A DNA stretch of 23,964 nt, taken from the IMG/VR virus record IMGVR_UViG_3300021959_000382, positions 1-23,964 of that record, one strand, 5' to 3'. The translations under genes and the position numbers were made by a program. The notes under the pieces were generated by a model, which saw only the letters and a list, made by a program, of their open reading frames with translations, ran no database searches and was not told where the DNA came from. Source of the stretch: a virus. This document shows, piece after piece, positions 1 to 6,584 of the stretch (its first letter is position 1; each line of letters starts with the position of its first letter).

Positions 1-7
1 CAGCCAT
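1..7 (-). CDS. Start of a further leftward gene (partial, 5' end only)
   Basis: An ATG at 7-5 followed by GCTG is preceded, eight bases upstream on the minus strand, by a clean AGGAG (16-20). It follows the stop of the 26-502 gene at the spacing seen elsewhere in this operon. Only Met-Ala is inside the window, so nothing can be said about the product. I infer that the leftward operon continues past the window edge. Confidence 0.55.
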
Positions 8-25
8 ATTTAATTCTCCTATAAG

Positions 26-502
26 TTATGCTGCTTCTTCTATAACGGTAACATCTTCGCTAATACGCCAAGAGTTACGCCATTCTCTAGTTGCAGGAAG
101 TTGATTCTTCCTACAGATAACCATCCTTGGACGATTACCTTTATCCCAATTCATCCAGACCTGTTCTGGCACGTCTTTCTGAATAAGGTATTCTATTGCC
201 TGTTCTTCAGTCATAGCTTCCATTGGTTCTGTATTATGTAACAGATATCCACGAGTATGTTTCTTGAAGTCAGGTTGTGCTTCATCTTTCTTTAGTTCCC
301 AATATACCCACACTGGTGGTAATATACCGCCTTGCAATGCACAAGCCATCCAGTTTGGGTCAGGCACAAGTATCTTTGCACATTCTTCTATGCTGTCTTC
401 ATATACTACACGGTAGTCCGATTGCACTCCGTCTAGGTTTTCTTTAGCCCAGCACAGTCTATCAAATAAATGTGTGCCTTTGAATTGTGGTGTTGTTGTC
501 AT
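26..502 (-). CDS. Conserved 158-aa protein downstream of the receptor-binding cassette
   Basis: Function unknown. The protein is soluble, with no membrane segment, and rich in Trp, Glu and Pro. Visible landmarks are THLFDRLCWAKENLDG near residue 10, YEDSIEECAKILV near 34, and a C-terminal RNSWRI segment. From memory, similar proteins follow fibre genes in uncultured marine phages. The RNxWRI ending recalls small proteins beside tail-fibre genes, some called assembly chaperones, but that is only an analogy. The ATG overlaps the TAA of the preceding fibre-family gene by one base (TAATG), and its Shine-Dalgarno GGAGA sits inside the last codons of that gene. Translational coupling to the fibre cassette is therefore likely, which fits a role in fibre maturation or attachment, but this is inference. 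Confidence 0.85.
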   Translation of the reverse strand: MTTTPQFKGTHLFDRLCWAKENLDGVQSDYRVVYEDSIEECAKILVPDPNWMACALQGGILPPVWVYWELKKDEAQPDFKKHTRGYLLHNTEPMEAMTEEQAIEYLIQKDVPEQVWMNWDKGNRPRMVICRKNQLPATREWRNSWRISEDVTVIEEAA

Positions 503-915
503 TATGCTAAGTCTCCAAATACTTGATTATGTCCAAGTGCTGAATCATTTAGTGTGGCTGCCCCTGCTTCACTAGCTAAAGTAATAAAACTAGAAGCTGT
601 TATTGTATGCATAAGAATTACCTGTCTATTATCAGCATCATTGGTTGAATTATCATCATGTTTTCCTAAAGCACTACCAGACCAGTTAACGCTTGACATA
701 CTGTTTGTAAAAGTAAAAGTGTATGTACCTGTGCCACCATCTACTATTGAAGTATAATTAAAAGAATCACCTACTCCTACTAAGTCAGCATCACTTGTTA
801 AACTAGTGCCATCATATCTACTCCAAGCCTTCGCACTGCCATTCACAACGAAATCAGTAGTAACAGACCCTGCGGTTGAATGGGTCAGTGTATCCGCTAC
901 AATTGTACCAGCCAT
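502..915 (-). CDS. Tail-fibre / receptor-binding family protein, paralogue 3 of 3
   Basis: Short 137-aa fibre-type protein rich in Thr, Ser, Gly, Asn and Asp with almost no basic residues, as in beta-structured receptor-binding proteins. The N-terminus (MAGTIVADTLTHSTAG) has the same layout as its two upstream neighbours. A central block, DSFNYTSIVDGGTGTYTF at about 50-67 followed by FTNSM, aligns with the neighbour's DSFNISGIVDEGTGFYTN then FTNSM. It ends in FGDLA like the other two. The start overlaps the preceding TAA (TAATG), with GGAGA as Shine-Dalgarno. The family resemblance to marine phage fibre proteins is from memory. The receptor is unknown. Confidence 0.85.
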   Translation of the reverse strand: MAGTIVADTLTHSTAGSVTTDFVVNGSAKAWSRYDGTSLTSDADLVGVGDSFNYTSIVDGGTGTYTFTFTNSMSSVNWSGSALGKHDDNSTNDADNRQVILMHTITASSFITLASEAGAATLNDSALGHNQVFGDLA

Positions 916-1343
916 TATGCTAAGTCTCCCATAAACATACGATTAACAAAAGTAATATCAGAACCTGTTTGACCATCTGTTGAATTATCACTGACGGCAA
1001 GTACACCTGAAAAAGAACTAGCTAAATACGAAGTAGCACTACTTCCATCTTTTAAAAAAGTACCTCTTGTTGTACCTCCTGATACACTACCATCTGCTAA
1101 ACAATAGTTTGTATTGCCCATAGAATTTGTAAAATTATTTGTATAGAAACCTGTACCTTCATCAACAATACCAGAAATATTAAAACTATCTCTTACGGCT
1201 ATAGTTCCAGTACCGTTAAAATTAATCCAACTTTTTACCAACCCCTGTTGCAGTTGCATTGTAACCGCACCGCCCTCAGAGGTAACGTCCACATCACCAG
1301 CAGAAGTCTTACCAGTGAGTTTGTCTGTAATAATTTCACTCAT
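915..1343 (-). CDS. Tail-fibre / receptor-binding family protein, paralogue 2 of 3
   Basis: 142 aa, with low-charge, beta-type composition. An N-terminal segment (about 1-35, with GGAVTMQL) probably attaches it to the tail or to another fibre subunit. A central block, RDSFNISGIVDEGTG at 51-65 followed by FTNSMGNTNYC, is recognisable from marine phage fibre proteins. The C-terminal half (NRMFMGDLA ending) is divergent from both neighbours, as expected of a receptor-facing region. The start ATG lies in an ATGA overlap with the preceding gene. The Shine-Dalgarno GGAGA is in that gene's FGDLA codons. The tandem position with two relatives suggests a duplicated or exchangeable specificity cassette. 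Confidence 0.85.
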   Translation of the reverse strand: MSEIITDKLTGKTSAGDVDVTSEGGAVTMQLQQGLVKSWINFNGTGTIAVRDSFNISGIVDEGTGFYTNNFTNSMGNTNYCLADGSVSGGTTRGTFLKDGSSATSYLASSFSGVLAVSDNSTDGQTGSDITFVNRMFMGDLA

Positions 1344-1741
1344 GCTAAGTCTCCAAATACTAAAGTAAAACCATAACTATTTATGTCCCCACTTGAATCT
1401 GCGTCATGTTGTTGTGTAGCTAACAAAGCAGTAGTTGTGACACCTATATCTACATTTTGTGTATTGTTTGCTGCTATATGACCATCGGGATATATATTTT
1501 CTAACCCTGCCATGTTGGTAGTATAGTTTCCTCTAGCCAATCCGTTTCCTGCATCTGTGCCACTTGCTATGTTTAACGTATTGCTAGGTAGTTGATTAGT
1601 GGTTAATCCAACATATGTAGTTCCAGATAAATTCATTCCAAATACTGCTTTTGGTGCTACTTGTTTAGCCAACGTAACTGCACCACCAGCAGATGTTTGT
1701 AGGGTTGTTGCGTTTACTGTTGTTGCTGTTATTGTACTCAT
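1340..1741 (-). CDS. Tail-fibre / receptor-binding family protein, paralogue 1 of 3
   Basis: 133 aa; first and most divergent member of the trio. The N-terminus (MSTITATTVNATTLQTSAGG then AVTL) is a common opening of marine phage fibre-family proteins (from memory). The central region, NTLNIASGTDAGNGLARGNY at about 54-73, is in the same position as the DSFN block of its neighbours but poorly conserved. It ends in LVFGDLA. The start overlaps the preceding stop by four bases (ATGA). A virion role in host recognition is inferred from family and location. The exact oligomer and partner are unknown. Confidence 0.82.
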   Translation of the reverse strand: MSTITATTVNATTLQTSAGGAVTLAKQVAPKAVFGMNLSGTTYVGLTTNQLPSNTLNIASGTDAGNGLARGNYTTNMAGLENIYPDGHIAANNTQNVDIGVTTTALLATQQHDADSSGDINSYGFTLVFGDLA

Positions 1742-2184
1742 ATTATCACCAACGTACCGCCTGATTCTACATCAAGCGTTATCCCCGAACCTACAGTTAT
1801 AGGACCAGTAGCACTAGCATTCTCTGCACCACCTACTGTAACATCCGTACCTACTGTCTTATCATTTACACGAAACATACCACCACCTATGAAGTCAGAC
1901 TTGTTAGCAGTTGGGGGTGTTACAGTAGCTATGCTAAGACCCAGAAAGTTTACAAAAACATTACCAGTGCCTGTTGAAGGTGCAGTAGTAAAGCTAAGTG
2001 TCGTACCACTCACACTATATTTATTTGTATCTTGAATAACACCATCTACTGACACAATTAATTCTTGGTCATTACCTACTGTACGAGACATGGTAAATGA
2101 TGTAGTAGAACCATCACCATTAAATCTTTCTACTACAGGTATGTCTGTAAAGTTTGCTGTGGGTATACCACCAATATAAGCCAT
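1738..2184 (-). CDS. Tail-fibre domain protein
   Basis: 148 aa with two recognisable pieces. The N-terminal ERFNGDGSTTSFTMSRTVGN block (about 19-38) followed by QELIVSVDGVIQD is a beta-strand repeat widespread in phage fibre and appendage proteins. The C-terminal part has MFRVNDKTVGTDVTVGG (near 103) and closes with TLDVESGGTLVII, which resembles the C-terminal beta-solenoid segment of other marine phage appendage proteins. AAGGA sits eight bases before the ATG. It lies between a small beta protein and the three GDLA fibre paralogues, so it is probably part of the same adsorption apparatus. It could be the base onto which the small paralogues dock; this is inferred only. Confidence 0.85.
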   Translation of the reverse strand: MAYIGGIPTANFTDIPVVERFNGDGSTTSFTMSRTVGNDQELIVSVDGVIQDTNKYSVSGTTLSFTTAPSTGTGNVFVNFLGLSIATVTPPTANKSDFIGGGMFRVNDKTVGTDVTVGGAENASATGPITVGSGITLDVESGGTLVII

Positions 2185-2195
2185 ACTATTTATCC

Positions 2196-2540
2196 TTATG
2201 TAATGTCAAGATGACTAAGAACAACGTCAGCAGATGAAGCTGTATTGGATGTCACTTTAACTGTGTCACCCGGTTCTAATACAACTTTCTGGTCGCCACC
2301 GATTACAACCAACGAACCACCAACAGGAATAGGTGCATCCTTTACAAGATACACACTGTCTTCTGAACCACTAGTTCTATTTGATGCATCTAATTGTACA
2401 TCAACAAGTATCTGTGATGTTACAATGTTAGCAACACTTAAACCAATAATAGTTGTTTCAGTGGATGATGGGCATGTAAAAACAGTGGCAGGTGATGTGC
2501 CTATACCAGTATCCGTTTCTGATAAGAAAGCGTTTGCCAT
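2196..2540 (-). CDS. Small beta-rich virion-type protein, first gene behind the 2.57-kb promoter
   Basis: 114 aa, acidic, with strand-rich alternation and no helix-forming or membrane segment. The pattern TVFTCPSSTETTIIGLSVAN (about 19-38), then a middle strand block, then VLEPGDTVKVTSN near the C-terminus matches in order the layout of the 113-aa protein at 20087-20428 (IYTVP, NIYINNAS, FKGDKL). I therefore regard the two as distant paralogues. The start is fixed by AGGAG about eight bases upstream. The consensus promoter ends roughly 20 bases before the ATG, so this gene has a very short leader and is probably strongly expressed. A capsid, tail or fibre accessory role is inferred. Confidence 0.82.
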   Translation of the reverse strand: MANAFLSETDTGIGTSPATVFTCPSSTETTIIGLSVANIVTSQILVDVQLDASNRTSGSEDSVYLVKDAPIPVGGSLVVIGGDQKVVLEPGDTVKVTSNTASSADVVLSHLDIT

Positions 2541-2564
2541 TATTTATACTCCTAATTATATATA

Positions 2565-2593
2565 ATTATACCACAAATTAATTGTTTTGTCAA
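2565..2593 (-). promoter_or_regulatory. Consensus sigma70-type promoter for the receptor-binding cassette
   Basis: On the minus strand TTGACA (2593-2588), a 17-base spacer and TATAAT (2570-2565) match the bacterial consensus exactly. The spacer ends in TGG, giving an extended -10 (TGnTATAAT). It lies in the 60-base gap between the fibre gene (stop at 2601) and the 114-aa gene (start 2540), one of the few gaps in this operon. The predicted transcription start near 2558 would leave a leader of under 20 bases containing AGGAG. Confidence 0.85.
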
Positions 2594-2600
2594 GCGATAT

Positions 2601-3938
2601 TTAACCTAATGCTATAGCAAATGCTAAAGCAGCAGGGTCTGTTTCTGTTACGGTATAAGTAACACGCCTGTTAGCGGCATCAAATGAAACACTAGCAGAA
2701 CCACCAGCCGCAAACTGTAGTCCTGTAGAATTGGTTGCAGTAAACTGTGCTACATTACTTGAGTTTTCAATTGGCAAGGATGTACTAGAAGATGTAATAA
2801 ATCCTGCATCATTGTTAAATCCTGACAAGTTAATGTTAGCTTTAGTCAGCTTACGTTGATTATTAGATGTATCAACAACTACAAAGTAGTCACCATCACC
2901 ATCTGTTGTAGATGTAGTCAACTCAGATAAGTCAACATTAATTGTTGCAGTACCTGAAGTTGTAATTGGATTAGTGCCTGATATATCAATCAAGTTACCT
3001 GCACCAAATGTAACACTTGTTACTGTACCTGATGTAGTTGTAAATCCACTATCGTTGTTAAATATTGATAAGCCTATTTCACTAGCGGCTTTACGTCTAT
3101 CTGCACCATTATCTAGTACAATAAACTCATCTGTACCAACCATAGTTGCTGTCATATCAGTAAGTTCAGATAAGTCTACAGCCAGTGTTACAGCACCAGA
3201 TGCTCCACCACCTGATAAACCAGTTCCTGCTGTTACACCAGTAATGTCACCTGTATTTGTTGTATAACCAAATGATTCTATTCTGTCATTAATAGCGGCA
3301 CTTGTCATCAATGTAGTGTCATTGTCTGCAAAAGATTCCGCACTAGTTGTGACTGCACTACCTGCAAGTTGGCTAACTGTAATACTACCTAATGTACCAC
3401 CAAGAGTTAGATTACCACTGCTTGTAACTGTGCCTGTAAGAGTAATACCATTTACTGTACCAGTAGTTCCAACAGACGTTACAGTACCTGATGTAGTAGT
3501 AAAGCCACTGTCATTGTTGAAACCAGAGATAGCAATGTTACCTTTGGTAAGTTTCTTTTGATTGCCTAGAGTATCTACTACAGCAAAGAAATCACCATCA
3601 CCATCTGATGTTGAAGTTGTCAGTTCATTTAAATCAATAGACAGTGTGTGTGCAATACCTTCGCCTGTAGTTGCACCTGTTGAATCAACACCAACACCAC
3701 CCACAATAGTTGCTACATAGTTTCCTGTAGTCTTTGTACCTAACGCAACAGCATCGTTAGCAATACCTGCTGAACCTATCTGAGGTCCTTCTCCTGTTGT
3801 ACCATCGTGACTGTGACCTGTGCTTGCATTAAAGGCAGCAACAATTGCGTCAAACTCACCATCTAAGTCTGATGCATTAATTACGTTACCGTCAGCAATG
3901 TTATTGCCAGTATCATTACGAGTATAACCTGTACCCAT
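2601..3938 (-). CDS. Tail fibre with three internal repeats
   Basis: 445 aa, rich in Thr, Ser, Gly and Asn. The N-terminus (RNDTGNNIADGNVINASDLD, then FDAIVAAFNASTGHSHDG, about 7-46) is the typical virion-attachment segment of marine podovirus-like fibres. The shaft contains three copies of a roughly 50-aa unit at about 99-156, 252-309 and 334-385: a DLxELT strand, DGDGDxFxVVDT, NQxKLTKxNI, then FNNDxGF. The middle copy is the most diverged. Between the first two copies lies a TSSGNLTLGG Gly/Thr block. The C-terminus (AANRRVTYTVTETDPAAL) is short, with no obvious enzyme or chaperone domain. AGGAG precedes the ATG. It comes directly after the nozzle-like gene, as expected for a fibre. Confidence 0.9.
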   Translation of the reverse strand: MGTGYTRNDTGNNIADGNVINASDLDGEFDAIVAAFNASTGHSHDGTTGEGPQIGSAGIANDAVALGTKTTGNYVATIVGGVGVDSTGATTGEGIAHTLSIDLNELTTSTSDGDGDFFAVVDTLGNQKKLTKGNIAISGFNNDSGFTTTSGTVTSVGTTGTVNGITLTGTVTSSGNLTLGGTLGSITVSQLAGSAVTTSAESFADNDTTLMTSAAINDRIESFGYTTNTGDITGVTAGTGLSGGGASGAVTLAVDLSELTDMTATMVGTDEFIVLDNGADRRKAASEIGLSIFNNDSGFTTTSGTVTSVTFGAGNLIDISGTNPITTSGTATINVDLSELTTSTTDGDGDYFVVVDTSNNQRKLTKANINLSGFNNDAGFITSSSTSLPIENSSNVAQFTATNSTGLQFAAGGSASVSFDAANRRVTYTVTETDPAALAFAIALG

Positions 3939-3940
3939 AT

Positions 3941-5503
3941 TTATCTCCTATCGTTTACTGCATACTCTAATGTTGCGGAATCTATTGAAAATACTGCGTC
4001 TGTTCCAGCACCTGTTGTTTCGTACAAAATAGATACTGTAAAACCTGAACCTATTGTTTGTACTTCATATATAGCTTTCTGCTTATTACCAAACAAAGAT
4101 GTGCCATATATACCTTCACCATATGTTACTGAAGCGGCAGAATCAGTTGTCAGTACAGAATCTGGTTGTATTGTTGTTGGCTGGTCAAAGTCAAACTTTA
4201 GTGAATATTCTAAATCAAATGAACCATTAACATCTAAGTATGTAGTGCCTTTATAAAATGTCTTACGTACCTCTGGGTCAGATATAGGTGTAAATGGTGT
4301 AGCAAATGTAGCGGAAATATGTGCGCCATCTTGTGTGTTACCTTGTTCCATCTGATATACATAGCCTGTAGCATTACCAAAGTATATTACTTCTGAAGCA
4401 CCTGTAGCACCGAAGTCATACTCACTGTATACTACATATGCATTGAAGCCACGTAAGTCATTCCACTGTATACCTTCTTGTAGTTGTGTACCTGCCACAC
4501 CTTTTGCGGCACTATTCTGGTATGTAGAATTATAACCAAATATTCTATATTGACTTTTTTCTCTGATAACTGTACTAGCAAAACCACCGGGGCTAGATGA
4601 TGTTAAGTCTAGCATTTCTGTCTGAATAGGTTTAGATATTACAGCAAGTCCAAAGTCACCAATTTTATCCGTAGCATTAAATAGTCTCAATCCGTCAGGA
4701 CCTAAGAATATAATGTCGCCACCTATTTCCTGTATGGTATCTTCAGAAACACACCCAAGATTTCTTGATACAGGTTGTAGTACAAAGTCAGATACACTGT
4801 TACCTGTTAAAATATTTATTGTACTTCTGCTAAATATAACTAACTGCTCACGGAATACTACAAGACCAGTAATCGGGTCAGCTATATTTATTACACCACC
4901 ACCATTAGCAATACTAAAGTCGTCATCTTCATATGGTGCTGAGTAAACTAATTTATTTCCTACACCTAAAAATATATGGTTTTTAAAATTAATAATCTGA
5001 GTAGCACCAGATGTATCTGCAGGTAGTGATGTTAATTGCTCAAATGTAGTACCGTCAAATCTAAATGGCTTACCTGTACCATCAACAACCATTAACTTTT
5101 CTGTGCCATCAAAGTCATACTTTAAAAATCTGACCTTGCCTGAACCACCTATTGTAACACCTGAACTGCTGTATGTAGCATTATCTGTAGCTTGTGTCCA
5201 TGAACTTGTAGCGGCTAATCCATCACAGAAAAATAAATCATCTCCTCTACATGCGTAGATGTTAGCACCATATTTAAATACACCACGAATTAAACCTGTG
5301 TTTGGAACAACAGGTATGTTAGTACTTGTACCACCTAACTTTTCAAAACCTTCTACTCTACGATATCCACCAAACACAGAAGGTTCAAAGTTACGTAAGA
5401 TACGAGCAGACCCCGGTGCTTGTATACCGTGTTGATAAGGTGATAGGTTAGTAATCAACCCACCCTTGTATTCAACAGAATAGGTTTGCCATCTATCTGC
5501 CAT
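3941..5503 (-). CDS. Tail nozzle / tail tubular protein B-like
   Basis: 520 aa with strand-rich repeated elements throughout: LIRGVFKYGANIYACRGDDL (about 71-90), KNHIFLGVGNKLVYSAP (about 174-190) and FREQLVIFSRSTINILTG (about 217-234). Such repeats fit the beta-propeller of short-tail nozzle proteins (T7 gp12, P22 gp10 and related families). The opening YKGGLITNLSPYQHGIQAPG followed by ARILRNFEPS is characteristic of this marine phage family as I remember it. It is coupled by TAATG to the adaptor gene upstream and followed three bases later by the fibre gene. The order adaptor, nozzle, fibre is the usual podovirus order. There is no membrane segment. Assignment to nozzle is by composition, size and context rather than by alignment. 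Confidence 0.85.
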   Translation of the reverse strand: MADRWQTYSVEYKGGLITNLSPYQHGIQAPGSARILRNFEPSVFGGYRRVEGFEKLGGTSTNIPVVPNTGLIRGVFKYGANIYACRGDDLFFCDGLAATSSWTQATDNATYSSSGVTIGGSGKVRFLKYDFDGTEKLMVVDGTGKPFRFDGTTFEQLTSLPADTSGATQIINFKNHIFLGVGNKLVYSAPYEDDDFSIANGGGVINIADPITGLVVFREQLVIFSRSTINILTGNSVSDFVLQPVSRNLGCVSEDTIQEIGGDIIFLGPDGLRLFNATDKIGDFGLAVISKPIQTEMLDLTSSSPGGFASTVIREKSQYRIFGYNSTYQNSAAKGVAGTQLQEGIQWNDLRGFNAYVVYSEYDFGATGASEVIYFGNATGYVYQMEQGNTQDGAHISATFATPFTPISDPEVRKTFYKGTTYLDVNGSFDLEYSLKFDFDQPTTIQPDSVLTTDSAASVTYGEGIYGTSLFGNKQKAIYEVQTIGSGFTVSILYETTGAGTDAVFSIDSATLEYAVNDRR

Positions 5504-6231
5504 TAATTTGCAAGCCTTGAAACTACGTTATTAGATGTACCGCTTCGCACAATCATACCTGACCTTACATAATGGTAACGGTTAATAAGCATAGAACGCA
5601 TATTCTTAATGCCTTCTTCAAATCTTTCTTTCATTACAAGTGAATCTTGTGTATTACCTCTAAACAAATATGCATAGTGCATAGCACCATCTACAATAAT
5701 ATGTTTAAATCTTTCTGGTATAATTGGTACATCATCGTATAAGTCTAGGTCTACAGGAATGCGATAATATTCATACACAAGAGTATATGCTTTATCTGGT
5801 GTAGGACTTACTATATATTCAAGAGATGGTGCATGTGTTACATATAAAGGAACACCACGCAATGCAGAATCGGTGGTGTATTCTTGTTCTATATATTTAT
5901 CAAGATATTCTTCGTAAGCTAATGTACCAAGTCTTTGTGTACTGTTGCCTAATGTAGAACTTTCTTTTATTCGGAAACTATTAAAGTCTATTACTTTTGA
6001 ATCATGAGGAAAAGCATATCTGCTTACGGCTGATGAAAGAACATCTTCCTGCTCTACGTGATTAAAAGGCCAACTATATTCTGACTGATTAATATATCTG
6101 ATTGCGGCATTGACAGCATCCTTACTGTGTGCATAAAAACCTGTAGCACTAGCAAAGTTACTTGAAGTCAACTCAACTTCGTTTACACGCCTGTTGATTT
6201 CATTTACAAGTTCAAGAAATTCATATGCCAT
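5503..6231 (-). CDS. Head-to-tail adaptor (tail tubular protein A-like)
   Basis: 242 aa, mainly helical, close to the size of podovirus adaptor proteins that bind under the portal ring. Seen: an N-terminal helix (FLELVNEINRRVNEVELTSS, 5-24), DAVNAAIRYINQSEYSWPFN (about 38-57), a Tyr-rich middle with VYEYYRIPVDL, and a C-terminal IPERFKHIIVDGAMHYAYLF helix (about 171-190) followed by INRYHYVRSG. This set is what I recall from SU10-type adaptor families in marine phages. It overlaps the nozzle gene by TAATG and is preceded by a small structural gene with the same overlap. Function is known for the family; membership here is my judgement. Confidence 0.85.
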   Translation of the reverse strand: MAYEFLELVNEINRRVNEVELTSSNFASATGFYAHSKDAVNAAIRYINQSEYSWPFNHVEQEDVLSSAVSRYAFPHDSKVIDFNSFRIKESSTLGNSTQRLGTLAYEEYLDKYIEQEYTTDSALRGVPLYVTHAPSLEYIVSPTPDKAYTLVYEYYRIPVDLDLYDDVPIIPERFKHIIVDGAMHYAYLFRGNTQDSLVMKERFEEGIKNMRSMLINRYHYVRSGMIVRSGTSNNVVSRLAN

Positions 6232-6575
6232 TATTTTTCTCTTATTACAAGTTTAACGGTACGTTCTGCAACACTAGCTGTATTATCTGTCATTGTACAA
6301 GTAAAGATGTATTCTCTATTCAATACACCACCACCTACATTTATTGTAGCAACAGTGGTTGTATTAGTTTGAGATACATTTTGTATATCGTCTGTAACAG
6401 CACTACCCGAAGCAGTAGTCAAGGTTTGACCTGATGCTAATGTAGTTTTACCTATTTCAGATGTTTGTACAGACCAGACAATAGTATCAATTGTATTGCT
6501 TCCAAGAAACCTTGACCAATCTATACTATAATCTAATGTTTCATCTGGGTCTTTAACAGGCCAACGAAATGACAT
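6231..6575 (-). CDS. Small tail/connector structural protein (fibre-adaptor-like)
   Basis: 114 aa. It begins MSFRWPVKDPDETLDYSIDW followed by SRFLGSNTIDTIVWSV and ends ASVAERTVKLVIREK. This KDPDExLDYxIDW...DTI...W opening and ERT-x-x-L-x-V-x-E closing are typical of a small immunoglobulin-like protein found beside adaptor genes in podo- and siphoviruses, sometimes called a fibre-tail adaptor. It is preceded by AGGAG and overlaps the adaptor start by TAATG. There is no signal or membrane segment. A virion role is likely; the exact position in the tail is not known from the sequence. Confidence 0.78.
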   Translation of the reverse strand: MSFRWPVKDPDETLDYSIDWSRFLGSNTIDTIVWSVQTSEIGKTTLASGQTLTTASGSAVTDDIQNVSQTNTTTVATINVGGGVLNREYIFTCTMTDNTASVAERTVKLVIREK

Positions 6576-6584
6576 CCATATCTC

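Noticed and set aside
502-1741. Diversity-generating retroelement acting on the receptor-binding genes
   Set aside because: No reverse transcriptase, no template/variable repeat pair and no adenine-biased difference between the paralogues could be seen; the variation between copies is spread through the genes.
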